Positions 7,994 through 17,390 are shown, counted from the stretch's first letter. The stretch is 35,080 nucleotides of DNA from Planctomyces sp. (GCA_005778115.1 SXKJ01000383.1:1-35080); one strand, 5' to 3'. Notes: generated by a model not told the origin, from the letters alone. Numbers and translations: made by a program.

Positions 7994-9367
7994 CTAACTG
8001 CGAGTACGTTGTGCGATGTGATTCCAAAGACTCGCGCTGGCCAGCGTGCCGCGATGAAAATCGGCAATAGAAAAGTGTTCGTTGGGGCTATGAAGATTGT
8101 CCGTGTTCTGGCCCCAACCGAGCAGCAAGGTGTCCACGCCGAGCAATTCCTTGAGCGTACCGACCACGGGGATCGAACCTCCCTCGCGAATCATGACGGG
8201 AGCGACGCCGAAGGCTTCTCGAATCGCGGCGTTGGCGGCCGCCATGAACGGACTGTTTCGGTCGGCGACGAAGCCGGGGCAGCCGTGTTGTTCGCTGAAC
8301 TCCAAGCGGCAACCAGGAGGAGTTTGCTGTTGCAAGAACTGGCCGAGCGACTTGAGCAGCTTGTGCGGGTCTTGGTTGGGAACCAGCCGGCAAGTGATCT
8401 TCGCCGAGGCCCACGAAGGGATGATCGTCTTCGGTCCTTCGCCTTGATACCCAGAGGTCAGGCCGTTGACGTCGCAGGTTGGACGGGCCCAACGACGCTC
8501 GGTGGAACTGAAGCCCTCTTCGCCCCAGCCAGCGGTGACTCCAACGCTCGCGAAGAAGTCCGCTTCGTGAAATGGTAACGCCCCGAAGCTGGCTCGTTCG
8601 TCAGGGCTCAGCGGCAGCACGTCGTCATAGAAGTCGGGGATTTGAACTCGGCCGTGAGCATCGTGCAGTGAGGCGATCAGCCGAGACAGCGCATTGGCGG
8701 GATTGGTGATTGCTCCGCCGAAGATGCCGCTGTGCAAGTCCTGCTTGGGGCCGTGCAAGCGAATCTCGCAGGCCAATATGCCGCGCAGTCCGTAAGTGAT
8801 CGCTGGAATGTTCGGTGCGTATTGGCTCGTGTCGCTGATAACGGCGATGTCGCTTCGCAGTTGGTCGCGCCGCGCGGCAAGAAACTTATCGAGGTTCTCG
8901 CTGCCAACCTCTTCCTCCCCTTCGATGACGAACTTGACGTTGATCGGTAGCCGGCCTTCTGCCTTCAGCCAGGCGGCGACGGATAACACATGGGTCATCA
9001 TCTGGCCTTTGTCGTCCGTCGCGCCGCGAGCCCACAGGCAGCCGTCGCGTGCGTCCGGTTCAAACGGCGGTGTCACCCACTTGTCGAGCGGATCGGGGGG
9101 CTGCACGTCGTAATGGCCGTAGACCAGAGCGGTCGGTGCGTTCGCCGCCTTCAGCCATTCCGCGTAGACAATCGGATGTCCGGCCGTTTCGACCAACTCG
9201 GTCGTCAGTCCGGCGGAGGCGAGTTGCTCGCGGACGAATTCCGCCGCGCGGCGCACGTCCGGTTTGTGGGCCGTGATTGCACTGACGCTTGGAATGCGCA
9301 GCAGCGATTTCAGCGTTTCGATGGCTTCGGTTTGATGGGATTCCAGGTATTCAGTGACGGTTTGCAT
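7994..9367 (-). CDS. M20-family dipeptidase (CNDP-like metallopeptidase)
   Basis: A 457-residue protein from the ATG at 9367; a TTG twelve bases upstream is also in frame and neither has a strong ribosome site. It shows the M20 metal centre: H85 and D87 in GHYDVQP, D118 in RGATDDKGQ, E151-E152 in EGEEEVGSENL, an Asp in VISDTS, and a C-terminal His in DNLHSPNEHF. The length and the DVQPPDPLDKW segment fit the dipeptidase branch (carnosinase-like) rather than ArgE/DapE. The family uses two zinc ions to hydrolyse dipeptides or short N-acyl amino acids in the cytoplasm; no signal peptide is present. It is the fourth gene of a minus-strand run, separated from the pterin dehydratase gene by 112 bases that hold an inverted repeat. 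The exact substrate cannot be told. Confidence 0.88.
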   Translation of the reverse strand: MQTVTEYLESHQTEAIETLKSLLRIPSVSAITAHKPDVRRAAEFVREQLASAGLTTELVETAGHPIVYAEWLKAANAPTALVYGHYDVQPPDPLDKWVTPPFEPDARDGCLWARGATDDKGQMMTHVLSVAAWLKAEGRLPINVKFVIEGEEEVGSENLDKFLAARRDQLRSDIAVISDTSQYAPNIPAITYGLRGILACEIRLHGPKQDLHSGIFGGAITNPANALSRLIASLHDAHGRVQIPDFYDDVLPLSPDERASFGALPFHEADFFASVGVTAGWGEEGFSSTERRWARPTCDVNGLTSGYQGEGPKTIIPSWASAKITCRLVPNQDPHKLLKSLGQFLQQQTPPGCRLEFSEQHGCPGFVADRNSPFMAAANAAIREAFGVAPVMIREGGSIPVVGTLKELLGVDTLLLGWGQNTDNLHSPNEHFSIADFHRGTLASASLWNHIAQRTRS

Positions 9368-9412
9368 TGGGGTACTCAAAAAGGAAAGTGGAAAGACGGC
9401 ACAGGGCCTACT

Positions 9413-9468
9413 AACCCGACACGCAAGCGAGGAGTGTTGGACTCTGGGCCTCGCTTACGCGTCGGGTT
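9413..9468. repeat. Intergenic inverted repeat of a planctomycete dispersed type
   Basis: AACCCGACACGCAAGCGAGG (9413-9432) and CCTCGCTTACGCGTCGGGTT (9449-9468) pair along 20 bases with two mismatches and a 16-base loop. From general knowledge, CGCTTGCGCGTCGGGTT-type sequences recur between genes in many planctomycete genomes; this cannot be checked here. It lies between the pterin dehydratase stop and the dipeptidase start. Confidence 0.75.
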
Positions 9469-9479
9469 CGTGTCGCGGT

Positions 9480-9848
9480 TCATTGCTTGAGCGAGACGGG
9501 GAGTGAGTCGATCTTGGCGGCGAGGATGAAATCGTTCACGGACAAGCCGCCGATCGCGTGCGTGTAGATTTCGATGGTCACCTTTCGATAGCTCTCCAGG
9601 TGCAGATCAGGATGATGTCCTTCGCACTCGGCGACGCAAGCGACGTGGTTGAAGAAGTTCATTGCCGCCATAAAGTTTTTCGTGATCCATGTTTTGCGGA
9701 TACGGTCGTGATTGCTTGTGAGTTCCCAGCCGGAAAGCTGTTTGATCTGCGCTTCGGCTTCGGCATTGGTCAGCTTGGGGACGCCCCCTTCACAGGGGGC
9801 ACATTTTTTCGTGCAGAGTTGCTCGGCTGTTTGAACGGCGACGGTCAT
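9480..9848 (-). CDS. phhB: Pterin-4a-carbinolamine dehydratase
   Basis: A 122-residue protein. The core EGHHPDLHLESYRKVTIEIY, with H78, H79 and D81, and the following THAIGGLSVNDF (H97) are the diagnostic active-site motifs of 4a-hydroxytetrahydrobiopterin dehydratase. The N-terminus with CTKKCAPCEGGVPKL is also common in bacterial members. The enzyme dehydrates 4a-hydroxytetrahydropterin formed by aromatic amino acid hydroxylases, allowing the pterin cofactor to be recycled. The ATG at 9848 has AAGGAG about 9 bases upstream. The gene starts 14 bases after the end of the MetE-like gene on the same strand, so the two are almost certainly one operon. No aromatic amino acid hydroxylase gene is present in the window. 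Confidence 0.93.
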   Translation of the reverse strand: MTVAVQTAEQLCTKKCAPCEGGVPKLTNAEAEAQIKQLSGWELTSNHDRIRKTWITKNFMAAMNFFNHVACVAECEGHHPDLHLESYRKVTIEIYTHAIGGLSVNDFILAAKIDSLPVSLKQ

Positions 9849-9862
9849 GGGTGGTCTCCTTT

Positions 9863-11068
9863 TTATGCGGTGTATAGCTCGCGCAATCTTTTGGCGGCGA
9901 ACGCTTCGTTCTTGAGTTTGGCGTAGGCTTCTTCGAGTGGGATGTCGTGATCCTTGCCGGGAGCGAAGCCGCAGTCCGGATTCAGCATGATCCGCTCAGG
10001 AGCGACGTATTCGAGTGCTTTCTGGACTCGTTCGACAATCTGCTCGGGAGTGTCAATCTCCGGGAAGCGGACATCGACGCAACCCAGGCCGATCCGCACG
10101 TGATCGGGCAATTCGCGGAGCACGGCGACGTCGCCAGCGGCCGGGATCGAGATCTCCAGCATGAGTTGCTCGACCTTGATCCGCTGGATGTGCGACAGGA
10201 TTGCCTCGTATCCACCGGCCGCGCCCCAGCCGCGCCGGCCCCAATTGCGTCGGCATAAATGAACGGCGAGCGTGACGCCGCTCACGCCGGAGACGATTTC
10301 GTTGATCCAGTCCACGGCCTTGCGCATCTCTGCTTCCGGGTCCGCGAACGTTGCTCGCACCTTCGGGTCCACAAGCACGCACAGGTGCGGTTCGTCGAGT
10401 TGCATGACGTCCACGCCGACGTCGCGGATCGCGAGCAATTCGGCTCGCAGCACTGGCACCAGTGCTTCGCAGAATTCGTCGCGTGTCGAGTACGCATCTT
10501 TGGAATAGTTCGGTTCCCACATCCGTTGGCCGACGAGATACGGCGACGGCAGGCAGACCTTCACATGCCGGTCCGTGTACTCTCGCAAGAATCGAGCCTC
10601 TTCGGCGATGACTCCGGGACGGCGCGGCTGCATCCGTTCGACCACGACTTGGTGGTACTGAAACTGATCGCGTTGAACCCAGCGGCAACCGGTCATGATC
10701 TCGCCGATCACATCGACGTAGCTCTCTCGCCGCCACTCGCCGTCCGAGATCATGTCGATGCCGGCCCGCTCTTGCATGCCGATGATAAACCGCACCGCAT
10801 CATCCATGCGTCGTTGCCAGGCGGGATCATGCTCGCCGGTGCGTGAGCCTGCTGCGAGCAAATCCTTCTCGCGGGGGGCATCGAACTCATTCCCCTGTCT
10901 TTGAACTTTGTCGATGAGCTTGGCCAGCTCGGTGGCCATAAAAGCGTCTACGAATTCCTGCGGATTGGAATTCGCCTGAAGCTGGCCCATCAGCAATGCG
11001 GGGTAGAACCAAGCGAGAGCCGCAACGAGGATGCAGCGACTCGCCAGCGATTGTAAGTTGATCGGCAT
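9863..11068 (-). CDS. MetE C-terminal-like (cobalamin-independent methionine synthase family) protein with N-terminal signal sequence
   Basis: A 401-residue protein with the fold of the catalytic half of cobalamin-independent methionine synthase. All zinc/thiol ligands of the family can be seen: H270 and C272 in AVHLCRRN, E305 in LMLEISIP, and C366 in LNPDCGFAP. Further motifs are MQLDEPHL near 222 and GLGCVDVRFPEI near 327. It is a short form lacking the N-terminal MetE repeat. The first 32 residues look like a Sec signal (basic R11, hydrophobic 13-28, then QLQANS), and the usual TVGSFPR-type opening is missing. GGAGAG sits 4 bases before the ATG at 11068, which supports the start including this leader. 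The neighbour 14 bases downstream is a pterin dehydratase. It may transfer a methyl group from a methylated pterin or other donor to a thiol; the substrate is unknown and export is inferred. Confidence 0.8.
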   Translation of the reverse strand: MPINLQSLASRCILVAALAWFYPALLMGQLQANSNPQEFVDAFMATELAKLIDKVQRQGNEFDAPREKDLLAAGSRTGEHDPAWQRRMDDAVRFIIGMQERAGIDMISDGEWRRESYVDVIGEIMTGCRWVQRDQFQYHQVVVERMQPRRPGVIAEEARFLREYTDRHVKVCLPSPYLVGQRMWEPNYSKDAYSTRDEFCEALVPVLRAELLAIRDVGVDVMQLDEPHLCVLVDPKVRATFADPEAEMRKAVDWINEIVSGVSGVTLAVHLCRRNWGRRGWGAAGGYEAILSHIQRIKVEQLMLEISIPAAGDVAVLRELPDHVRIGLGCVDVRFPEIDTPEQIVERVQKALEYVAPERIMLNPDCGFAPGKDHDIPLEEAYAKLKNEAFAAKRLRELYTA

Positions 11069-11152
11069 GGAACTCTCCGCTGCGGCTCGGACCGCACACG
11101 GTTTTGATCTTACAGGTGCCGTTGATGCGTACCTAGCCAGGCCATTCGCCCC

Positions 11153-11944
11153 TCAAGATTTCGGAGGAACTCCTAACGATTTCCCGCCATCAATGGCGAT
11201 GGCGGTGCCGGTCACCATGCAAGCCGCATCGCTAACAAGGTACAGGATCGCTTCGGCGACTTCGTCAGGCCGGATCATCCGCGCGTGTGCATTCGCGAGC
11301 GGGCTCGCGGCGATGAATTGCTTGGCCGTGGCGCCTCGATCGGCAGCGGCGGCAAGGTCGGCGTTCATCATGCCGGTGTCGATGACCGGACCGGGACAGA
11401 CGGCGTTAATGCGAATGCGATCTTTCGAATGGCAGAGGGCGAGACTCTTTGTCAGGCCGATCAGGGCCATTTTGCTGATCGAGTAAACGGGATCATGTGC
11501 TCGCGGGAGCAAGCCCGCGTTACTGGCGGTATTGACGATGCTGCCTCCTCCTGCCGCGATCAGGTGCGGGATCGCGAACTTGGCTCCAAAGAAGGCGGCC
11601 TTGAAATTCGTATCCAGACAGTTGTCCCAGTCCTCTTCGGAGACCGCTTGAACCTGCTTAACCATACCAATGCCGGCGTTGTTGACGAGGATATCGAGCC
11701 GTCCGGCGGCGTTTGCGGCCCCGTCGATCAGGCGTTGCAAATCGGCAACATTTCGGACATCGCAAGCGGAGGCATCGATTTCCAATGCCTGCAAAGACTG
11801 TTGAGTTTCCGGAGTCAGCCGAAAATCTCCGACGAAGACTCGAGAGCCGTGTTGAGCCAATAGGACGGCGGTTGCTCGACCGATGCCGCTGGCTCCACCG
11901 GTAATGACGGCGACTCGTCCGGAAAGGGTCGCAGGGGAGCTCAT
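11153..11944 (-). CDS. Short-chain dehydrogenase/reductase (SDR)
   Basis: A 263-residue classical SDR. The cofactor-binding motif TGGASGIG is at 15-22, an acidic residue (D40) at the end of the second strand suggests NAD(H) preference, NNAG is at 88-91, and the catalytic Ser141, Tyr154 and Lys158 lie in NTASNAG and YSISK. The C-terminal IDGG motif is present. It is a cytoplasmic oxidoreductase acting on an alcohol or carbonyl substrate that the sequence does not reveal. The ATG at 11944 has AAGGA upstream. It heads the minus-strand gene run and is separated by 84 bases from the MetE-like gene; no terminator is visible between them. The 260-base gap to the divergent gene at 12205 should hold the promoters for both directions, but I recognise no clear motif. 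Confidence 0.9.
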   Translation of the reverse strand: MSSPATLSGRVAVITGGASGIGRATAVLLAQHGSRVFVGDFRLTPETQQSLQALEIDASACDVRNVADLQRLIDGAANAAGRLDILVNNAGIGMVKQVQAVSEEDWDNCLDTNFKAAFFGAKFAIPHLIAAGGGSIVNTASNAGLLPRAHDPVYSISKMALIGLTKSLALCHSKDRIRINAVCPGPVIDTGMMNADLAAAADRGATAKQFIAASPLANAHARMIRPDEVAEAILYLVSDAACMVTGTAIAIDGGKSLGVPPKS

Positions 11945-12204
11945 CGGGCGTTCCTTCGGCAGGCCGTAATTTGGGCCTCAACTGGCTTTCAGGGCAAGAG
12001 TTAAGCGGCTAGAGAGACAGGCACTCGCAGACTGCGATTTGGAAAATCAGACAGAATGTCGCGAACGTCGCTGGTTCGGCACAGGTAATTTCCCATCGCG
12101 AATTTGCGAGACGCAACAACGGTCGCAAGGTAACGCTCGTCGCACGAGCGGGCAAACGGCGCGAACCAGTTCTTTAGGGTCAGTTCAGACAAGGGGAAAC
12201 TCGA

Positions 12205-13971
12205 ATGATGCGGATGTGGTGCGGAAGTCGAATGGCTCGCTGGGTGGCAGCCAGTCTGGCGGTCGCCATCAGCGCCTCGGTCGCAATGACCGCCGAGGAA
12301 CCAGGATCCAAAGATGCAAAGTCCAAGGCAATCGCCAAGGATGCGAAGTCCGGCACCAAAAAGGCTGCAGACGAAGCGAAGCCGGCCGGCAAAAAGCGAG
12401 AAGAGTTCACGACCGGTTCGTCCGACGTGCTCATCTCCTACATCAACGAACAAATCCGCCAAGGCTGGGCCGACAATGAAGTTGAGCCTTCTGAAGTCGC
12501 TGGTGACGGCGAGTGGATTCGCCGCGTTTACCTCGACATCGTGGGTCACGTTCCACCGATGGAAGACATCGAGAAATTCCTCGCTGACAAAGATAAGGCG
12601 AAGCGGTCGAAGCTGATCGATAAGTTGCTGGACGATCCCGCCTATGTCCGCCATTGGACGACCGTGTGGGCGAACCTGACGATCGGCCAAACAGCTCCGC
12701 GAGACGTCAGCCGCAAAGGTATGGAGAAATTTCTCCGTGAAGCGTTCACGAGAAACCGCCCGTGGAATGAAGTGGTGGTTGACATCGTCGCCGCTGAGGG
12801 CAACTACGAGGAAAACGGCGCGGTCAATTACATCCTGGCTCAAATGGTGATGCCGGATGATGGAGTGCAAGCGACCGCTAAGACGACTCGGCTGTTTATG
12901 GGCATGCAGGTTCAATGCACCCAGTGCCACAATCATCCGTTCAATGATTGGCAGCAGCGCCAATTCTGGGAGTTCAATAATTTCTTCCGCCAGTTGACCA
13001 AGCGGACGGTTCAGAAGTACGACGCGAAGGCCGGTCGGAATGTTACGGATTATGTTGAGTTGAATCGTCGCGATAATGTGGATGATCACGTCACCTACGA
13101 ACGTCGCAATGGTCTGATTGAAGCTGCTTATCCCCGCTATTTTGGGCAAGACGCTGAAGTCGCCAAGAAAGACAAAGACGGCTGGGATGTGAACCGCCGC
13201 GAAGTGCTGGCCAAGTTGATGACGGAGGGGGAAAAGCCGCTCGTCTCGCTGGCGATGGTCAATCGGATGTGGAGTCAATTCTTCGGCTATGGTTTCACGA
13301 AACCGGTCGATGACTTGGGGCCGCACAATCCTGCTTCGCATCCGGACCTGCTCGATCGCCTAGGGGCCGAATTCGTGAAGTCGCGCTACGATGTAAAGCA
13401 ACTTGTTCGCTGGATCTGTAACTCCGAGGCGTACAACCTCACGAGTCAAGCCACTAAGGCCAACGAAGAGAAAGACAATCCGGCCGCCGGCACGACGGCT
13501 CTCTTTAGTCACGTTTATTTGAAGTCGATGTCGGCCGAACAGCTTTACGATTCACTGATCGTCGCCACGAATGCCCACAAGTCCGGTCGATCCAGTTGGG
13601 AGCAAGCCGAAGACAAGAAGCGAGTCTGGCTGCGGCAGTTTGTCACGACCTTTGGCACCGACGAAGGGGACGAGTCGACAACCTTCAATGGTTCGATCCC
13701 CCAAGCTTTGATGATGATGAACGGAGAATTGGTCAAAGACGCGATCAGTGCTCAGAAGGGGAGTTTCCTTAACGCGATCCTGTCCGAGACGCCGCAGGAT
13801 AAGGACCGCATTCGCCGTCTGTATTTGACGACGCTGGGTCGTAACCCGAACGCCAAAGAACAGCAAATGGCGGCGGGAGTTGTGCGTGTTCCCAACGATC
13901 AAAAGCTGGCCGCGTACCAAGACATGTTCTGGGCTCTGTTGAACTCCAACGAGTTCATCTTCATTCACTGA
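12205..13971 (+). CDS. DUF1549/DUF1553 (PSCyt2-PSD1) exported protein
   Basis: A 588-residue protein. The ATG at 12205 is preceded by AAGGGG. The N-terminus is a signal peptide (hydrophobic [18 protein letters not shown], residues 13-30), followed by a Lys/Ala-rich spacer to about residue 65. A DUF1549 domain follows ([15 protein letters not shown] near 107, DDPAYVRHW near 146), with one cytochrome-like CTQCH motif at C238, C241, H242 inside HNHPFNDW. The C-terminal half is DUF1553 ([40 protein letters not shown] at the end). These planctomycete proteins are exported; the CxxCH suggests a heme c or metal site, but the activity is unproven. It is followed by two DUF1501 genes, the usual partner, and has a close relative fused to an anti-sigma-like region at 17459. 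Confidence 0.92.
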   Translation: MMRMWCGSRMARWVAASLAVAISASVAMTAEEPGSKDAKSKAIAKDAKSGTKKAADEAKPAGKKREEFTTGSSDVLISYINEQIRQGWADNEVEPSEVAGDGEWIRRVYLDIVGHVPPMEDIEKFLADKDKAKRSKLIDKLLDDPAYVRHWTTVWANLTIGQTAPRDVSRKGMEKFLREAFTRNRPWNEVVVDIVAAEGNYEENGAVNYILAQMVMPDDGVQATAKTTRLFMGMQVQCTQCHNHPFNDWQQRQFWEFNNFFRQLTKRTVQKYDAKAGRNVTDYVELNRRDNVDDHVTYERRNGLIEAAYPRYFGQDAEVAKKDKDGWDVNRREVLAKLMTEGEKPLVSLAMVNRMWSQFFGYGFTKPVDDLGPHNPASHPDLLDRLGAEFVKSRYDVKQLVRWICNSEAYNLTSQATKANEEKDNPAAGTTALFSHVYLKSMSAEQLYDSLIVATNAHKSGRSSWEQAEDKKRVWLRQFVTTFGTDEGDESTTFNGSIPQALMMMNGELVKDAISAQKGSFLNAILSETPQDKDRIRRLYLTTLGRNPNAKEQQMAAGVVRVPNDQKLAAYQDMFWALLNSNEFIFIH

Positions 13972-13981
13972 AATTCCAAAC

Positions 13982-14000
13982 CTCAGATTTCAAATCTGAG
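13982..14000. other. Small stem-loop before the first DUF1501 gene
   Basis: CTCAGATTT and AAATCTGAG flank a single C, forming a near-perfect palindrome 11 bases after the DUF1549/DUF1553 stop. No T run follows. The ribosome site AAAGGAA for the next gene lies downstream at about 14025-14031. Confidence 0.45.
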
Positions 14001-14036
14001 AACTTCGCTCAACCCAACCTTTCGAAAGGAAATCTG

Positions 14037-15335
14037 ATGAACCTCGTTCCCAATGGTATGACTCGCCGCCACTTTATGAGTCACATGGCCGCCACGGCGG
14101 CGACGATCCCCGCCATTCAGTTCATGCAGCATCTGCAAGTTCACGCGGAGACGGTGAAGAAAAACCAAAAGGCCTGCATCCTGATGTGGATGGGCGGAGG
14201 ACCTCCGACCATCGACATCTGGGATTTGAAGCCGGGCAGCAAGAATGGCGGCGAATTCAAGCCGATTACAGCGGCAGGCACGCAAATCAGCGAGCACATG
14301 CCGAAGACGGCAGCTCAGTTCGATGTGCTCAACACCGTCCGTTCGATGAGCACTCGCGAAGCCGATCACGGCCGCGGCCGTTACTTCATGCACACCGCTT
14401 ATGTGCCGAACCCGACCGTCGTTCATCCGACATTCGGCTCGGTGGTCAGCCACGAGCTTGGCTCGAAACGCAAAGAGTTGGAAATTCCGTCGTTCGTCTC
14501 GATTGGTGGTGACCCAGGTAGCCCAGGCTTCTTGGGAATGGGGAACTCGGCGTTCGTCGTGAATACCCAGGGGCGTATCCAGAACGCGGATACCGACGGC
14601 ATGGACCCGAATCGGTTTAAGAACCGACTCAAGATGCTCGGCACGATCGAAGACAGCTTCATCGCGTCGAAACGCGGTGAGGCTCCGCAGGCTCACAAGG
14701 ACGTTTACAAGAAGGCCATCGATTTGATGACCTCGAAGCAAATGGAAGCGTTCCGCATCGACAAGGAAGATCCGAAGACCCTCGACCGTTACACCAATGC
14801 TGGCGCTCCTGCCGGAATGATGGGGCGAGCCAATAACGATTTCGGCCGTGGCTTGCTGATGGCTCGCCGGTTGGTCGAAGCGGGTGTGCCGTTCGTTGAA
14901 GTCGGCATGGGCGGTTGGGACTTGCACGCGAACGTTTTCAATACGCTCAAGGACCGCAACCTGCCGGCGATGGACACTGCGATTTCCGCGTTGGTCACCG
15001 ACCTCAAAGAACGCAGCATGATTAAGGACGTGGTTGTCGTGTGGATGGGCGAGTTCGGTCGCACGCCACGCATCAACCAAGATGTTGGACGCGATCACTG
15101 GGCGGCAAGCTGGTCCGTGATGATCGGTGGCGGCAATCTCAAGGGTGGCCTGGGTGTTGGTGAAACCGACGCGGACGGCCTCACCTGCACGAGCAAGCCG
15201 TACCTCCCCGGCAACATCTGGGCGACGGCTTGCCACGCTCTTGGTATTCCAACGACGACGGTTCACACCTCCAAGCGTGGCCGTCCGATGAAGATCGCCA
15301 ACGGCGAAGCTCCGATTGCCGAATTGATCGGCTAA
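14037..15335 (+). CDS. DUF1501 protein, tandem copy 1
   Basis: A 432-residue DUF1501 protein with an N-terminal Tat-like leader: [20 protein letters not shown], twin Arg at residues 10-11. Core motifs are [20 protein letters not shown] (48-67), the [14 protein letters not shown] segment, and near the C-terminus [11 protein letters not shown] followed by GRDHW. DUF1501 belongs to the alkaline-phosphatase-like superfamily, so the Asp/His/Glu motifs are likely metal ligands. The substrate is unknown. The AAAGGAA ribosome site lies just before the ATG at 14037. It follows the DUF1549/DUF1553 gene by 65 bases, the usual order for the family pair, and is followed by a strong terminator and a near-identical second copy. 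It is likely exported folded through Tat, in keeping with bound metal. Confidence 0.9.
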   Translation: MNLVPNGMTRRHFMSHMAATAATIPAIQFMQHLQVHAETVKKNQKACILMWMGGGPPTIDIWDLKPGSKNGGEFKPITAAGTQISEHMPKTAAQFDVLNTVRSMSTREADHGRGRYFMHTAYVPNPTVVHPTFGSVVSHELGSKRKELEIPSFVSIGGDPGSPGFLGMGNSAFVVNTQGRIQNADTDGMDPNRFKNRLKMLGTIEDSFIASKRGEAPQAHKDVYKKAIDLMTSKQMEAFRIDKEDPKTLDRYTNAGAPAGMMGRANNDFGRGLLMARRLVEAGVPFVEVGMGGWDLHANVFNTLKDRNLPAMDTAISALVTDLKERSMIKDVVVVWMGEFGRTPRINQDVGRDHWAASWSVMIGGGNLKGGLGVGETDADGLTCTSKPYLPGNIWATACHALGIPTTTVHTSKRGRPMKIANGEAPIAELIG

Positions 15336-15363
15336 TCATGGCGGCGTCCGCTGGAACGGATTG

Positions 15364-15393
15364 AAAACGGGGGCGGCATCGCCCCCGTTTTTT
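15364..15393 (+). terminator. Rho-independent terminator between the two DUF1501 copies
   Basis: AAAACGGGGGC (15364-15374) pairs with GCCCCCGTTTT, a perfect 11-base GC-rich stem with a 6-base loop, and a run of six T ends at 15393. This is the clearest intrinsic terminator in the window. It separates the first DUF1501 gene from its duplicate, which therefore probably depends on its own promoter or on read-through. Confidence 0.88.
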
Positions 15394-15460
15394 ATCGCAC
15401 AACTTCGATTCGACGTTGATGGTTCAGTAACCGCTCGACCCTTTGCAGAGGAGTATTGCC

Positions 15461-16771
15461 ATGAACCTTATTCCCGCCGGGATGACTCGTCGCCATTTCC
15501 TGAGTCACATGGCTGCCAGTGCGGCAACGATCCCCGCTGTGCAATTCATGCAGCATTTGCAAGTTCATGCGGAGACGGTCAAGAAGAACCAAAAGGCTTG
15601 CATCCTGATGTGGATGGGCGGAGGTCCGCCGACCATCGACCTCTGGGACTTAAAACCGGGCAGCAAGAATGGCGGTGAGTTCAAGCCCATCAGCACCAAA
15701 GGGGACTGCCAGATCACCGAGCATCTGCCGAAGACTGCGGCTCAGTTCGATGTGCTCAATGTCGTGCGATCGATGAGCACTCGTGAAGCCGATCACGGTC
15801 GCGGTCGCTACTTCATGCACTCGGCCTATGTGCCCAACCCAACGGTGGTCCATCCCACGTTCGGTTCGGTGGTCAGTCATGAGCTCGGCACCAAGCGGAA
15901 GGATTTGGAAATTCCTTCGTTCGTGTCGATCGGTGGTGATCCAGGCAGCCCAGGATTCTTGGGGATGTCGAATGCCGCGTTCGTGGTCAACACGCAGGGG
16001 CAGATTCGTAACGCCGATATGGGAGACATCGATCAACGCCGACTGGCTTCGCGGCTCGCGATGCTGGGAACCATCGAAGACAACTTCATCGCATCCAATC
16101 GGGGTGATGCTCCTCAGGCTCATAAAGACGTCTACAAAAAGGCCACTGACTTGATGACGTCCAAGCAAATGACAGCGTTTCGCGTGGACAAGGAAGATGC
16201 CAAGACGATCGAGAAATACACGGGCACTGGCACTCCCACCGGTGGAATGAGAGGAATGCGCGGCAACAACGATTTTGGCCGCGGGTTGCTGATGGCTCGG
16301 CGTTTGGTAGAGGCGGGCGTGCCTTTCATCGAAGTTGGATTCGGCCAGTCCTGGGACTTGCACAATGATGTGTTCAACCGGCTGAAGACGGCCCATCTGC
16401 CGATGATGGATACCGCGATTTCCGCGCTGGTCAGCGATCTGAAAGAACGCAGCATGATCAACGACGTGGTGTTGGTCTGGATGGGCGAATTCGGACGCAC
16501 GCCGCGCATCAATCAAAATGTCGGCCGCGATCACTGGGCGGCAAGCTGGTCGGTGATGATCGGAGGTGGTGGACTCAAGGGAGGCCAGGCGGTCGGGGCG
16601 ACTGACGCAGACGGCCTCACTTGCACCACTAAGCCGTATCTTCCGGGGAACATTTGGGCGACGGCTTGTCACGCTCTCGGTATTCCGACGACGACGGTTC
16701 ACACTTCCAAGCGCGGCCGTCCGATGAAGATTGCCAACGGCGAGGCTCCGATTGCCGAACTGATTGCGTAG
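15461..16771 (+). CDS. DUF1501 protein, tandem copy 2
   Basis: A 436-residue paralogue of the preceding gene. The ATG at 15461 has GAGGAG at 15448-15453; an in-frame TTG at 15443 overlaps that site and is rejected. Over the first 77 residues I count six differences from copy 1, all conservative except one, and the C-terminal 30 residues differ only at the last one. The Tat-like [20 protein letters not shown] leader and the [16 protein letters not shown] motifs are kept. Copy 2 has small insertions (a DC in the KGDCQITEH segment, and a Gly/Arg/Met-rich [10 protein letters not shown] segment near 255). Both copies look functional, so this is a duplication being kept rather than a decaying copy. 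It is followed after 38 bases by the ECF sigma gene on the same strand. Confidence 0.9.
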   Translation: MNLIPAGMTRRHFLSHMAASAATIPAVQFMQHLQVHAETVKKNQKACILMWMGGGPPTIDLWDLKPGSKNGGEFKPISTKGDCQITEHLPKTAAQFDVLNVVRSMSTREADHGRGRYFMHSAYVPNPTVVHPTFGSVVSHELGTKRKDLEIPSFVSIGGDPGSPGFLGMSNAAFVVNTQGQIRNADMGDIDQRRLASRLAMLGTIEDNFIASNRGDAPQAHKDVYKKATDLMTSKQMTAFRVDKEDAKTIEKYTGTGTPTGGMRGMRGNNDFGRGLLMARRLVEAGVPFIEVGFGQSWDLHNDVFNRLKTAHLPMMDTAISALVSDLKERSMINDVVLVWMGEFGRTPRINQNVGRDHWAASWSVMIGGGGLKGGQAVGATDADGLTCTTKPYLPGNIWATACHALGIPTTTVHTSKRGRPMKIANGEAPIAELIA

Positions 16772-16809
16772 ATGTCCCGTCAGAAAGTCCATTGATTACC
16801 GCAGCCACA

Positions 16810-17382
16810 ATGTCCGAGCCGCAATTCAACGAACCCGTCGATGATTCCGACTCCTTGGAGCAGGTGCCCAACGCCGAGTTCGTTCAGCTTTTCACGAAAT
16901 CACAACGAAGGTTGTTCCTGTTCATTCTGTCTCAAGTCAACAACGTGACCGATGCCGAAGAGATTTTGCAGGACACGAACGTCGTCATCTGGAGCAAGTT
17001 TCGTCAGTTTCAACTCGGCACAAGTTTTTTCGCCTGGTCCGGAAAGATTGCCACTTACGAAATCCTCAAGTACCGGGAGAAGAAACGAGCCGGCCGTCTG
17101 CTCTTAAGTGACGAGTTCATCTCGCGCGTCGCCGCCGATGCGATCGAGATGAGCGATGAACTCGAAAAACGCCGCGAGGCGTTGTCCGAGTGCTTGCGTC
17201 TCCTGAAAGCCGACGACCGCGAATTGATTCAAGCTCGCTACGCTTCCGGCGAGAACGGTTTGAAAGTCGCCGAACGGCTGGGCCGACCGACCAACTCGGT
17301 CTATCAGTCGATTGGCCGTATCCGCAAAGTGTTATTCGATTGCGTCACGCGGCGACTGACTGCGACCGCAAGGGCGACATAA
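16810..17382 (+). CDS. ECF RNA polymerase sigma factor, Rhodopirellula/Verrucomicrobium type
   Basis: A 190-residue protein from the ATG at 16810; longer in-frame starts would overlap the DUF1501 gene. The sigma-70 region 2 spans about residues 21-90 (RLFLFILSQVNN, DAEEILQDTNVVIWSKF, AWSGKIATYEILKY), and region 4 about 125-180 (ALSECLRLLKADDRELIQAR, then the helix-turn-helix VAERLGRPTNSVYQSIGRIR). The DAEEILQDTNVVIWSKF signature is that of the planctomycete/verrucomicrobial ECF group. It directs RNA polymerase to a small regulon, normally held in check by a membrane anti-sigma factor. The next gene, 76 bases downstream, begins with an anti-sigma-like region. The gene follows the second DUF1501 gene by 38 bases, so the surface-protein genes and the sigma gene may share a transcript. 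Confidence 0.93.
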   Translation: MSEPQFNEPVDDSDSLEQVPNAEFVQLFTKSQRRLFLFILSQVNNVTDAEEILQDTNVVIWSKFRQFQLGTSFFAWSGKIATYEILKYREKKRAGRLLLSDEFISRVAADAIEMSDELEKRREALSECLRLLKADDRELIQARYASGENGLKVAERLGRPTNSVYQSIGRIRKVLFDCVTRRLTATARAT

Positions 17383-17390
17383 ACCTTAGA

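Noticed and set aside
12001-13341. Long open frame on the minus strand (about 446 codons) opposite the DUF1549/DUF1553 gene
   Set aside because: It mirrors the real gene in the opposing frame, has no ribosome site or known motif, and the plus-strand product has a signal peptide and family motifs.
13983-15266. Long minus-strand open frame opposite the first DUF1501 gene, and a similar one at 15650-16792 opposite the second copy
   Set aside because: Both are the same antisense shadow produced twice because the genes are duplicates. Their similarity to each other follows from that and is not evidence of function.
16654-16809. Extended N-terminus of the ECF sigma factor
   Set aside because: The extra residues are an out-of-frame reading of the DUF1501 gene end; the ATG at 16810 gives a standard-length sigma factor.
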